DNA from: Gonocerus acuteangulatus
Lineage: Eukaryota; Arthropoda; Insecta; Hemiptera; Coreidae
Assembly: GCA_946811695.1 (NCBI GenBank)
Contig: OX328125.1
Coordinates: forward strand, 100,286,643 to 100,350,642
Reading direction: 5' to 3'
Length of the DNA: 64,000 nt
The stretch's first letter is position 1. The number at the start of each line of letters is the position of its first letter. This document shows, in pieces, positions 10,531 to 22,044 of the stretch. Below the pieces are notes generated by a model. It saw nothing but the letters and a program-made list of their open reading frames with translations, was not told the origin of the DNA and did no database searches. Both the position numbers and the translations under genes were made by a program.

Positions 10531-11144
10531 AATGATTTTAACATAATATTATGAGGACTTTGTATTTATTGAAATAACTTAATTATTATTAAATTTATTT
10601 TACTATAACTTTATTTAAATAAATTATGTATATATCTCTTCACACAGCTGTAACTTTAACGTAAGTAATTTAGGAAATGATATTTGTTTTAAATAATGGA
10701 ATGGAAATGAAAACATGAAAGACAGACAAGAAGATTCATTAATTCCATTTACAGAGTAGAGGTGAAGACATTTTATAAATTGTTACATGGAATGCGAAAT
10801 GCAAATTTTGAGATTCACCTACACCACAATTTTAACATATAGATGGGGAATACAGGCCCTCCGGGTTAGTTTTCCCTTAAATCAACAGAGCCTCATAAAT
10901 GCAATTATACTCCGTCAAAGGGCTACAAAAACAAAGTAAAAAAATACAAACCCAACCAATATAGAACGAAGGAAATCAAACGTAAAATTGTCTGTATGAA
11001 TAAATTCATGTGAAATTGTTACAGAGGAGCTGTACGTAAAATAAACGGTGCGTTAATGCAAGCAAATTAAGCTCAGTGGAGAAAATAGTATAAAATATAC
11101 TGGATGAAAAATGTGCGCATCATACAAGTATTCATTAAGTTTAG

Positions 11145-11146
<2 letters not shown>
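10531..11146. other. AT-rich, no gene seen
   Basis: No reading frame with a recognisable domain and no terminal repeats. Confidence 0.45.

Positions 11147-11204
<58 letters not shown>
11147..11204. repeat. (AT)n microsatellite
   Basis: Pure AT run abutting the left end of the long palindrome. Confidence 0.95.
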
Positions 11205-11207
<3 letters not shown>

Positions 11208-12920
11208 GGTGTCCCGTAAATGTCTAGTCATATTGTGAGGGGTGATAGAGGACCCTTAGGGGAACAAAAAATGTTCTATGACGATTTCCCGAATTCTCGC
11301 CCTTAAGGGAGAAAACGTCGTTTTGTCGATTTTTCGCGACAAACGTGGTTTTTAAGAGAATAATCTTTGTAGCTCTGTCCCAGGTGGTACCACTAGAAAG
11401 GGAGCGAAACCAATCGAAAGCTGAGTAAATTTACTATAAGACTAGTTGGAAGTAAACGTAAAAATGAATGAATGTAAGTATGTATATCTTACCAAAAGAA
11501 AGCTATTCTAAATTTCCTGATATTATATTGATATTTCTTTCCATCGTTACTCCTCAATGGGCAGGATCTGAGATTTCCGGGTTTCAGAAAAACTTCTTCA
11601 TTTAACCAGCTTTCCATTCATGTATCACAACCCTGTGTTATTGAAGTATTTGAACGATTTAAGAACAAAACTTTAAAAAAAACATGGATCTGTGAAAAGA
11701 AAATTATATTTTTTTCTTCAGTTTATTCAAAAAGCTGAAGAGAAATATTTATTTGTATAAATGTTTACATAAATATTAAGTAAATATTTACTTAAAACAA
11801 TAAAAAAAATTACTTCCACGAATATAAAAAAAAAATCCTAAAACAGTAAATGAATAAAATACACATTTATTTTGAATTTATTAATTCAGGTAACTAATAC
11901 TGGGTCCAGGAGGCGGCCATTAAGGAACCCCAACCATACATTAACCTCAAAAATTATTATTTTTACCTATATCACGCATTTGAACACATTTTTACAGGAC
12001 TATGTACATCTTATTTATGAGGGATAGAATTTTTAATTACCACAACAAAAACGCATGGGCTCACGAGAATCCCAGTGAGTTTCACAAGCATAGCCATCAG
12101 TATCAATTCAAGGTTAAGCATTTGTTTTCTAAATAAATACCTGTAAAAATATGTTCAAATGCTTGATCTAGGTAAAAATAGTAATTTTTGAGGTTAATGT
12201 ATGGTTGGGGTTCATTAATGGCCACCTCCTGGACCCATTATTAGTTAATGTAATTAACAAATTGTGTATTTTATTTATTTACTGTTTTAGGAATTTTTTT
12301 TAAATTCGTGGAATTAATTTTTTTTTATTGTTTTAAGTAAATATTTACTTAATATTTATGTAAACATTTATACAAATAAATATTTCTCTTCAGCTTTTTG
12401 AATAAACTGAAGAAAAAAATATAATTTTCTTTTCACAGATCCATGTTTTTTTTAAACTTTTGTTCTTAAATCGTTCAAATACTTCAATAACACAGGGTTG
12501 TGATACATGAATGGAAAGCTGGTTAAATGAAGAAGTTTTTCTGAAACCCGGAAATCTCAGATCCTGCCCATTGAGGAGTAACGATGGAAAGAAATATCAA
12601 TAAAATATCAGGAAATTTAGAATAGCTTTATTTTGGTAAGATATACATACATACATTCATTTATTTTTACGTTTACTCTCAACTAGTCTTATAGTAAATT
12701 TACTCAGCTTTCGATTGGTTTCACTCCCTTTCTAGTAGTACCACCTGGGACGGAGCTACAACGATTATTCTCTTAAAAACCACGTTTGTCTCGAAAAAAC
12801 GACAAAACTACGTTTTCTCCCTTATGGGCGAGAATTTGGGAAATCGTCATAGAACATTTTTTGTTCCCCTAAGGGTCCTCTATTACCCCTCACAATATGA
12901 CTAGACATTTACGGGACACC

Positions 12921-12923
<3 letters not shown>
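11205..12923. mobile_element. 1.7-kb foldback element with TA target
   Basis: The ends are CAGGGTGTCCCGTAAATGTC and its complement, each bordered by TA inside (TA)n. The two arms (11205-about 12000 and about 12139-12923) are inverted copies of each other at high identity over roughly 790 bp, separated by about 140 bp of unique spacer. There is no transposase ORF. CAGGGTGTCC-type ends and the TA duplication suggest Tc1/mariner mobilisation. The long arms make it a foldback-like derivative. Confidence 0.8.

Positions 12924-12983
<60 letters not shown>
12924..12983. repeat. (AT)n microsatellite
   Basis: AT run between the foldback element and the next palindrome. Confidence 0.95.
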
Positions 12984-12985
<2 letters not shown>

Positions 12986-13535
12986 AGAGGGTGAATCAAA
13001 ATTCAGTCTTCCCACAAATTTTCTCTTTATTTTGCACTAGGCCTTTCAACACAAATGTGCCATCATCAGGTGCTAACAACAAATAAAAACATGCATTAAT
13101 ATTGTTTGACTCCTTAATAACAATTAATATTGTTTGACTGTTGTTGGACAGTAATTAGTCTAATTAATAGTTAGAATTTATAAAGCTAATTGTGATAGTA
13201 TAAATTGGAACATAATTTTATAGATTACAGTTTTTTAGTAAATAATTTAGCCACCTTAGTTTATGAATTTGTAATTATTTACTAAAAAAACTGTAATCTA
13301 TAACATTATGTTCCTATTTATACTATCACAATTTGCTTTATAAATTCTAACTATTAATTAGACTAATTACTGTCCAACAACAGTCAAACAATATTAATTG
13401 TTATTAAGGAGTCAAACAATATTAATGCATGTTTTTATTTGTTGTTAGCACCTGATGATGGCACATTTGTGTTGAAAGGCCTAGTGCAAAATAAAGAAAA
13501 TTTGTGGGAAGACTGAATTTGGATCCCCCCTCTGG
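12984..13535. mobile_element. palindromic Penelope-type terminal repeat pair
   Basis: Arms 12984-13247 and 13273-13535 are inverted copies with a spacer of about 25 bp. Each arm carries CTGATGA ... GAAAGG (right arm: CTGATGA at 13452-13458, GAAA at 13474-13477) upstream of an AATAAAGAAAA stretch. This is the layout of Penelope-like terminal repeats, which often hold hammerhead-type cores. No coding part remains. The family call rests on this motif layout and on resemblance to the better-supported PLE copies at 13.9 and 31.7 kb. Confidence 0.55.
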
Positions 13536-13874
13536 AATTAAGCAACCCCACTACCGGAAAACATCAATAATATATATATATATATGTTTATAAGTAATCA
13601 GTTTTTCCCTCTAAATATCTAATTATATTATAAAATTGAATCATAATCTCAGTTCTGAGTAAAGAGTTCGAAAATTTACTTATTTTTTTTGTCCCGAGTA
13701 GCGATTTTCGAAAGTTTGTTTTTGACTGGTCTTGCAATTTCAATTCAAAATTCCACTTCTTCAATATTTCCTATTTGCTTTCCTAAATGATGTTATGACT
13801 TTTGTAGCTATGTGTAGAGAATACATTTAATGAACTTAATGTTACTTTATATATATTAGTAACAAATATATATA

Positions 13875-14553
13875 TTCGTATTTTCGTGCTAGGAAGGTCA
13901 AACAATAAAACCTTTCCACAGTTTTTTAGAACATTTTTATAACACGAATAATGCTATCCAATTCGACCAAGATAGCATTCTAGCAAAAATAGAAAATTAC
14001 CAAGAACGGATCATTAGGGAAGCCATAGAAATAGTGAGATGCCCGGAAAATTTCAACAAAGAAGATGGGTACAAGCTCAGCAAATTATGGCACCCGGTGA
14101 TTAAACCTAGAGAAAAAAGGAAATTCAGCCTATCAACGACCCAGATGGAACCCACCAACCAGATTCAAGCAAGACCGGGACCAACCAGTCAGGGTCATGG
14201 AAGAACAGACTACGCCCGCGGATGAATACAAAGATAGGTATTCATACAGGACAACTAGAAGAACATCCTCATTCTCAGACTAAGCCCTGAGGAAGCTGGC
14301 AGTATGACTAGCGAAACGTCGGTAAAGAAGTTTGTGACACGGCCAATACCAGAAGACTATAATATTTGTAATGACTCGGACCGTGGAAGCCTACGAGTTA
14401 ATAAAAGCTTCACCATACAATTTCACTAACTTTGAAAAAAATAAGAGTATTAGAAACAAAGACTGAAAAATAAAGGGACGTAATAAAGTTGGTGAAACTG
14501 TTTGGTGAAGTTTTTAATGTTTGACCTTCCGCCTAGCACGAAAATACGAATAT
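13875..14553 (+). mobile_element. Penelope-like element, 5'-truncated
   Basis: It contains the end of the Penelope-type reading frame (to 14225), then a terminal repeat with CTGAGGA (14287-14293), a short hairpin, and GAAACGTC (14313-14320). The outer ends are inverted: ATTCGTATTTTCGTGCTAGG at 13875 and its complement ending at 14553. Truncation in the coding part plus an inverted terminal-repeat piece at the front is common for this class. Confidence 0.75.
13908..14225 (+). pseudogene. Penelope-type RT/endonuclease C-terminus
   Basis: The open frame reads KPFHSFLEHFYNTNNAIQFD, then SILAKIENYQERIIREAIEI, then NFNKEDGYKLSKLWHPVI and a polar tail to the stop at 14223-14225. The order 'I.FD...ILA....Y..R..REAIEI....NFN..DGY.LS..W.P' is the conserved segment following the GIY-YIG endonuclease core of Penelope-like proteins. 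The reverse transcriptase and the catalytic endonuclease motifs lie outside this truncated copy, so it cannot be active. Confidence 0.8.
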
Positions 14554-15239
14554 TAAGAGAACGGTCAGTTAAATAATTAATATATATATATATATATATT
14601 TTTATTGACATTTATACCAGTACCAGATCTAGTAAATCTAGTGTTGTATAATATTTCTGAACATATTTCATTGTTTGAAAAATACACTTGTGAACATTCC
14701 AAGTACTCTAGCTTTAAAGCAATTTGAACATTGGCATCAAAAAATTAATGGAACATGGATAACATAAGTGTACGAACAGAGATAATTGGGAAGTATGGGG
14801 GGGGGGGGTCCCTGCAAAAAATCACGTGTATTCTAATAACCTTTTTGTAGTTTTTGTGATATAAGGGGTCTGAAACGTAAATATTTCTCTTCGGCAATTC
14901 CGGATCGACTTTAGAAGTTCATTTCCATGGAGGAAGAGAGATAACGAGCAAAATCTAACTCAAAAGAGTTATACAGTATGTATTATGTGTTAATCTTTAT
15001 ATTTATCGCATTGATCGTTTTGCTTGGAATCTGCTAAGTAAATCCTGCTCCTGGAAGTTAATTTTTGGTAGCTTGAGTTCTGACTGCTATCTGACATCCA
15101 CCGAACTACTTTGATTGCTATAATCCATTTTGTGTCAAGTCAAGTTGAAGACATCGGACAAACTTTCTTTTGACAGTTCTTAGGGGACTTGTGCGGAACT
15201 TTGAAGGATTTTCTTGAAGAAACGAAAAAAAAAAAAAAA
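14554..15239. other. no gene; short Helentron-like remnant
   Basis: Mostly unassigned. About 14865-14910 (GGGTCTGAAACG ... CTTCGGCAATTCCGGAT) matches the 5' region of Helentron-like family 1 on the minus strand. A run of about 12 G at 14800 stands out. Confidence 0.45.
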
Positions 15240-15504
15240 TCACTTCTCAACTTCTCTTTCTCTTCCATTCCGAATCGAACGATACATTCTCTTATTTCTG
15301 CAAGCTCTTCTTTTATTGTAAGAATTTACACTCAGTCTTGATTCCCAACTCGGCGACGGGCAAGCAGGGTTTTTGTTGAACACGTATTGAAGTCAGCGTG
15401 TAAATCCAAGCATCTCGATATAATAAAATATGTTAAATATATACAATGCTATAATATTCGCATTTCAGAACCCCTAGAGAACGAAAATAACGGTGGTTCA
15501 AATT

Positions 15505-15561
<57 letters not shown>

Positions 15562-15587
15562 TTATTTATTTATTTATATATATATAT
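15240..15587 (+). mobile_element. Helentron-like family 1, 5' region fragment with (AT)n
   Basis: It shares the segment from CAACTTCTCTTTCTCTTCC through GGGTTTTTGTTGAACACG with the copy at 54721-54972. It then has the family block CAGAACCCCTAGAGAACGAA and a long (AT)n. It is cut off where the next copy begins at 15588. Confidence 0.65.
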
Positions 15588-15700
15588 TAGCGCGGTTACT
15601 CCCTATCTCCATAGGGAGAACCCGCTTATGAGGTTGACCTCATGACGCCCCCTATGACCTCATGACCCTATAGATCACGAAAATATAGGTGGCTAAAATT

Positions 15701-15743
<43 letters not shown>

Positions 15744-16656
15744 GTATATATTTATATATATGCTTGTCTGTTCGCGCTCTAGCAAGCCCAAAAATGGTCC
15801 GATTTTGATGAAATTTGGCACAAAAATCTGTCTTCTAATTTGAAAGGTCAAGTTCGTTAACCAGCAGAATCTGCCCACTAGAAGATAGTGTTTGGGGCGA
15901 AATTAGCGCAAAAAAAATCGTAACGCTTACGTTTTTGAGTTTATATGCTTGCAGGTACTTGTTTTATAGGTTTGTTAACATAAGAAAACGAATGAAACCA
16001 TTTTTAAGGCGATATCTGTAACCGTTTCTGAGAAAAGTGGAATCAATGTTTTTGTAAGTCATTATGTTTTTGTGAGTACTTAGAATCGCGGGATTCAATT
16101 GAAATATTTTCTACATCTTGGAAATTAATCCCAACTAAGATGATTAAATTTTGGTTATATTTGAAGTTAAGGAAGTATGCGAAAAAAAAAATTTTATTAA
16201 TAGACGTGAAAAGTTTTCGGATCTCCATACATTTTTCGTAAATATCTCGATAACGGTTGGGAAATCGTGGTAAGTGGAAAGTGACCACTTGAATCCTTAC
16301 TAAATTCTCTACAAAAAATGTTCTAAAGCAATATTCGATGGGACAATGTCAATGAGAGATATAAGCGCTTAAAACTTAAAAAGTGTTTGTTTTGTTGTTT
16401 TGAAATGGTTTTTCTCTTTCTTCATCTCATTTTTTAATTGGTTGTTTCTATTTTTAAATTGCATTTATCAATAAAATTAGTATTGTAGTAAAATAAGCTA
16501 ACAAACGGTGAAAGGTATTGGTAATAAGTTTGGAGTGGCTGTGGTAATCATGATGGCAGTGGCTGTCAGATTCCTGTGATTTGTGATGCTAATCTATTCC
16601 ATTTCTTCAAGATGAACGTAACCGCGCTAAGATGACGCAGTTCCTGCGAGTCGGAA
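15588..16656 (+). mobile_element. Helentron-like family 1 copy, near complete
   Basis: The 5' end is TAGCGCGGTTACTCCC with a hairpin formed by CTCCCTAT ... ATAGGGAG; (AT)n runs from about 15701. The conserved block GGTCCGATTTTGATGAAATT follows, then a block of about 800 bp, and the 3' end is ACCGCGCTAAGATGACGCAG + TTCCTGCGAGTCGGAA followed by T. The subterminal inverted repeat AGCGCGGTT/AACCGCGCT and the GCAG-TTC-CTGC hairpin near the 3' end match the organisation of non-autonomous Helentrons (DINE-1/HINE). No Rep/helicase is present. Confidence 0.65.
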
Positions 16657-16657
16657 T

Positions 16658-16725
<68 letters not shown>

Positions 16726-17829
16726 CTGCTCGCGGATTTCCGACATCCCTATTGGTCCGATTTTGATGAAATTTGGTACAAAAATCCGTCGTCCAATTTG
16801 AAAGGTCAAGTTCGTTAACCAACAAAATCTACCCACTGGAAGATGGCGTTTGGGGCGAAATTCGCAAAAAAAAATCGTAACGCTTACGTTTTTGAGTTCA
16901 TATGCTTGTAAGTACTCGTTTTATAGGCTTCTGGGGCTAGTAAAACGAATGAAACCATTTTTAAGGCGATAGCTTTAACTGTTCCGAGAAAATCGGAAAA
17001 AAGTTGTTAAATCAAGTTTTTGGTTAGGATACTTAGAATCATGGGATTCAGTTAAAACATTTTTTGCATGTTTGAATTTCATCAAAACTATCATGTTAAA
17101 CTTTTGGTTACGTTTGGAGTTAAGGAAGGGTTAGAATAAAATATTTTATGAACAGACATGAAAAGTTTTGGGAACTTCGTATAATTTCATTAATATCTCG
17201 AACACGGTTGGGAAATCGTGATAAGTGGATAGAAATTATTTGTAAGCTTTAAAAATTCTCTACAAAAAAGATTCTGAAACAATTTTTGATTAGGCGATGT
17301 CAATCGGAGAAATAAGTGCTTAAACTCTGAAGTAATTGATTTCGTTTTTGGTTAAACGGTTCTTTTTGTCTCTTTTTATTCCTTGTTATTTTTTAATTGC
17401 TTGTAGTTGGATAATGTATTTGGCAATAAAACAGATTAGGTACAATAAGAAAAACAATTCATTGTTAGAAATATAACTTGCCAAGAGAAAGAGATTCGGT
17501 GACGACTTTTGAATATTTTCAATTGCCTTCATGTTGTTGCTTTCTTTATTTTATTTTTTAATTGATTTTATTTGTCGAATTATGACTGTAGTAAAAGAAC
17601 ACAGGAATAAGTGAAAAAGTTTGATATATTCCAATTCATTGAAACGTATGAAATGAAGTATCGGTAGAAAAGGGTTCTAGGGTCTGGCGGACCCGACCAG
17701 GTAAAGCCATAAAACTCTTTGAAGAAAGGCCGAGGAAAATATTATCTGTTACTATTCTAAGCTTTTCAAATGACAATAGGCATATGAACAGGAAACGCGC
17801 TAAGATGATGCAGTTCCTGCGAGACGGAC
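16657..17829 (+). mobile_element. Helentron-like family 1 copy lacking 5' end
   Basis: It begins directly at an (AT)n run (about 16663-16721) abutting the previous copy's 3' terminus, so the two lie head to tail. It continues with TTGGTCCGATTTTGATGAAA and ends ACGCGCTAAGATGATGCAGTTCC then GAGACGGAC before TTTTT. Confidence 0.65.
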
Positions 17830-18877
17830 TTTTTCCTTACATTGAGTCAGGCAAAATTACGTATTAAGAATACGTTGAAGAGGGAAACAAATTAAGGTCC
17901 TCAATTTAGTCAAAATATCACAATCAAACCTTTGGAAGAAGATTATCACTTTTTTAATTTGCCGCTGATTTAATTAATTCTAGTGCTTTGTAAATAGAAC
18001 CGCGTTCCATTAAATGAACCTTTTCAAGGGAAACTTTCGGTTGGACGGTTCTGGTCTTTGTGGATGCACTCAGCTTTGTGGCCGTCTGCAGAAAAGTAAT
18101 GACTAAAGCAGAGGCCCTTCTTTGCTGGCTACTTAATTACGATTAATGGATTTTTAATTGAACAAAAACATTATTTCTAACAATAAATGCTCAAAGAATG
18201 ATCGAGTTTATGGTTATAGTAAAAATACAAAGATATTGTTGACATTTGAAACCGCTATTTTATTTGATAGCGTCTGTTCTCTGATTTTCAAACTAGACCA
18301 AGAGTATTTGAACTGACATCACTGAAACACGATTAGAAACTATTTTCCAAAAAAGGTCAGTCGTACATGTTTTAGGTTGTGTATAACTTATTTTGAACGC
18401 TGGGAGATCACAAAAAAATAAATATCTTCTTGTTTCGACGCACGTCCAACGACATTGTCATTCTTGATTTTTGTAATCTGTTGGGACATAGCCGCGCCCT
18501 CTAGGAAACTTTCGAAGCTAACTGAGACTTAAGACTGCTTGACAGGAAGGGCTTTGGTGGATCGGCTCTTTGGGTATACTTCTGCCTAAGGAACCCTCAT
18601 CCACTTCCATTTAAAATATCTACCTTCAGTTTCAACAATAATATGATCAAATAGAACTAGTTTCAACGAGTTTTTGTATACACGTTGGGCGTATACCGAA
18701 AGATGGCCTCGGTCTTTTTATTTTTTAATTAATTTTACGAACTCTGCAACTTCGGCGATTTTCTCTGATTTAAAAACAACACACTTATCAGAAATTTATA
18801 GAGCTAAAAACATTAAAAGTTTGAAGAAAATAATAGATTAATGGAAAAACAAGAATAAAAAAATCAATAATCAGTTG
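17830..18877. other. unassigned sequence
   Basis: Balanced AT-rich sequence without a recognisable domain, long frame or terminal repeat. Confidence 0.4.
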
Positions 18878-20990
18878 AGTATTTTTACTACTGAGCTCTA
18901 TGGCATCCTTATTGGCCTGGAAAACGTTCCTTTACAAGTGAAGCACTAACTGACAGCTACACAGAACATCCACTATTACAACGAATACTATTTCAAGCTA
19001 AAAACATCATCCACTATTACAACGAATACTATTTCAAGCTAAAAAAATCATCCACTATTACAACGAATACTATTTCAAGCTAAAAACATCATCCACTATT
19101 ACAACGAATACTATTTCAAGCTAAAAACATCATCCACTATTACAACGAATACTATTTCAAGCTAAAAACATCATCCACTATTACAACGAATACTATTTCA
19201 AGCTAAACACATCATCCACTATTACAACGAATACTATTTCAAACTAAATACATCATCCACTATTACAACGAATACTATTTCAAGCTAAAAACATCATCCA
19301 CTATTACAACGAATACTATTTCAAGCTAAAAACATCATCCACAATTACAACGAATACTATTTCAAGCTAAACACATCATCCACTATTACAACGAATACTA
19401 TTTCAAGCTAAAAACATCATCCACTATTACAACGAATACTATTTAAAGCTAAAAACATCATCCACTATTACAACGAATACTATTTCAAGCTAAACACATC
19501 ATCCACTATTACAACGAATACTATTTCAAGCTAAAAACATCATCCACTATTACAACGAATACTATTTCAAGCTAAACACATCATCCACTATTACAACGAA
19601 TACTATTTCAAGCTAAAAACATCATCCACTATTACAACGAATACTATTTAAAGCTAAACACATCATCCACTATTACAACGAATACTATTTCAAGCTAAAA
19701 ACATCATCCACTATTACAACGAATACTATTTCAAGCTAAAAACATCATCCACTATTACAACGAATACTATTTCAAGCTAAACACATCATCCACTATTACA
19801 ACGAATACTATTTCAAGCTAAAAACATCATCCACTATTACAACGAATACTATTTAAAGCTAAACACATCATCCACTATTACAACGAATACTATTTCAAGC
19901 TAAAAACATCATCCACTATTACAACGAATACTATTTCAAGCTAAACACATCATCCACTATTACAACGAATACTATTTCAAGCTAAAAACATCATCCACTA
20001 TTAAAACGAATACTATTTAAAGCTAAACACATCATCCACTATTACAACGAATACTATTTCAAGCTAAAAACATCATCCACTATTACAACGAATACTATTT
20101 CAAGCTAAAAACATCATCCACTATTACAACGAATACTATTTCAAGCTAAAAACATCATCCACTATTACAACGAATACTATTTCAAGCTAAAAACATCATC
20201 CACTATTACAACGAATACTATTTCAAGCTAAAAACATCATCCACTATTACAACGAATACTATTTCAAGCTAAAAACATCATCCACTATTACAACGAATAC
20301 TATTTCAAGCTAAAAACATCATCCACTATTACAACGAATACTATTTCAAGCTAAAAACATCATCCACTATTACAACGAATACTATTTCAAGCTAAAAACA
20401 TCATCCACTATTACAACGAATACTATTTCAAGCTAAAAACATCATCCACTATTACAACGAATACTATTCCAAGCTAAAAACATCATCCACTATTACAACG
20501 AATACTATTTCAAGCTAAAAACATCATCCACTATTACAACGAATACTATTTCAAGCTAAAAACATCATCCACTATTACAACGAATACTATTTCAAGCTAA
20601 AAACATCATCCACTATTACAACGAATACTATTTCAAGCTAAAAACATCATCCACTATTACAACGAATACTATTTCAAGCTAAAAACATCATCCACTATTA
20701 CAACGAATACTATTTCAAGCTAAAAACATCATCCACTATTACAACGAATACTATTTCAAGCTAAAAACATCATCCACTATTACAACGAATACTATTTCAA
20801 GCTAAAAACATCATCCACTATTACAACGAATACTATTTCAAGCTCACACAGTAAACAGACAATTACCATTCACTGGCTATTAGGTCACGAAGATTTAGAC
20901 AAAAGTTCATTGATAGACTCATTGCGTAAAGAAGAGAGTTACTCAACAAATAAACGTAGAAATCTCAAGCTTACCTACCTCATTAAAACT
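18878..20990 (+). pseudogene. LINE RNase H remnant split by a minisatellite
   Basis: About 18878-18945 reads SIFTTELYGILIGLENV, resembling the 'SIFTAE..AI..AL' block of the RNase H domain of I-group LINEs. Immediately after, in another frame, LTDSYTEHPLLQRILFQA resembles the 'SL....HPLVQ.I...' segment. Past the array the text continues HTVNRQLPFTG. The 41-bp array thus begins and ends inside what was one coding segment. Frame changes and stops show it is dead. Confidence 0.5.
18967..20844 (+). repeat. 41-bp minisatellite, about 46 copies
   Basis: Unit CATCCACTATTACAACGAAT + ACTATTTCAAGCTAAAAACAT, 41 bp, filling 1878 bp. Variants are mainly the unit end (AAAACAT vs AACACAT) and TTTAAAGC vs TTTCAAGC. 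Units from about 19.50 to 20.03 kb alternate in a repeating order, while the last 20 or so are almost identical. No spacers differ between units, so this is not a CRISPR. Confidence 0.97.
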
Positions 20991-21312
20991 AGACACAAGG
21001 AACAAGGTGCATTATAACAATAATCTGGCAAAATTCATGTATCAAATTCACAGAAAATAAACTAAAGTTTTCAAACATACAATTAAAGAATGACCATCCA
21101 GTTCCCGCGGAAAACGAAGGGATGAAGTGTGTTACTTCTGTTTTGACAAGCTTAAGGATTAGTCATATGCGACTTCCACCTTGTAACTTTTTTTTTTTGC
21201 AATTTTTTTATGAGCTAAAATTCTTCTTTGACCAATCAAAAATAAAATCCAAGAATGTTTATGTGAAAAAAAAAATGTTTAAATGGGCAAATCGCAGAAA
21301 TCGCAAGTAAAA

Positions 21313-21774
21313 TACTAAGGCCTGATACTAGACAAACGCTTAACTTGGAAGCCACACATAACTCAGAAAAGACAGGAACTAAACAGACGTTTTAGACTTT
21401 TATCACGCTTATTGGACAAACGCTCAAAACTATCATTGACTAACAAACGACTTATATACAATACCATACTCCGACCAATATGGACTTATGGACTAGAACT
21501 ATGGGGTTCCACTAAACCTTCCAATTCCTACAGAATACAATCCAAAATCCTTCGAAAAATATCCAATGCTCCTTACTATGTCTCGAACCTAACCCTCCAT
21601 AATGACTTCAATATCCCCTTTATCCAATCCCTGGCCAAATCAGTCTATCAGAAGTTCCATTCCAATCTCCCAGGCCATCCAAATCCTTTGATAAATTCTC
21701 TATCCTCGTTCCAAAATCCACAAAATCCCCATAGAAGGCTGAAGCGGAGGTGGCCTAGAGACAATTTGCTTTAA
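21313..21774 (+). pseudogene. jockey-type reverse transcriptase C-terminus
   Basis: Translation gives Y*GLILDKRLTWKPHI, RRFRLLSRLL, LIYNTILRPIWTYGLELWGS, IQSKILRKISNAPYYVSN, and a basic end RRLKRRWPRDNLL before the stop at 21772-21774. The 'YLGL.LD..LTW..HI', 'ILRPIWTYG.QLWG' and 'QSK.LR.I..APWYV' blocks are typical of the thumb/C-terminal part of jockey-clade ORF2. A stop replaces the Leu of YLG (21316), and the catalytic YADD region is missing. Confidence 0.8.
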
Positions 21775-22008
21775 CATCTGCAGTGCACAAAGTGTGTTAT
21801 ATTTGCATTTAAAATTCTTTACAGTTGTTTCATTATTATTTTATATTATCTTCTTATTTATTTATTTATTTTTTCTTTAATGCATTTCTATTGTGGGTTT
21901 TGTAATTGTTCATATTCCCACATCAAGCCTCACAATGTCATTATAACGTAACCAGCAATATTACTAGAAATATGTTCACTCATATTGTTGTAATAATCAA
22001 TAATAATA

Positions 22009-22041
<33 letters not shown>
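21313..22041 (+). mobile_element. jockey-type LINE, 5'-truncated copy
   Basis: The end of the reverse-transcriptase frame is followed by a 3' untranslated region of about 230 bp and an A-rich terminus (AATAATAATA then about 30 A, 22010-22041). No clear target duplication was found. Confidence 0.7.

Positions 22042-22044
<3 letters not shown>

Noticed and set aside
18967..20844. CRISPR-like appearance of the 41-bp array
   Set aside because: Units are contiguous without unique spacers, and the context is eukaryotic.
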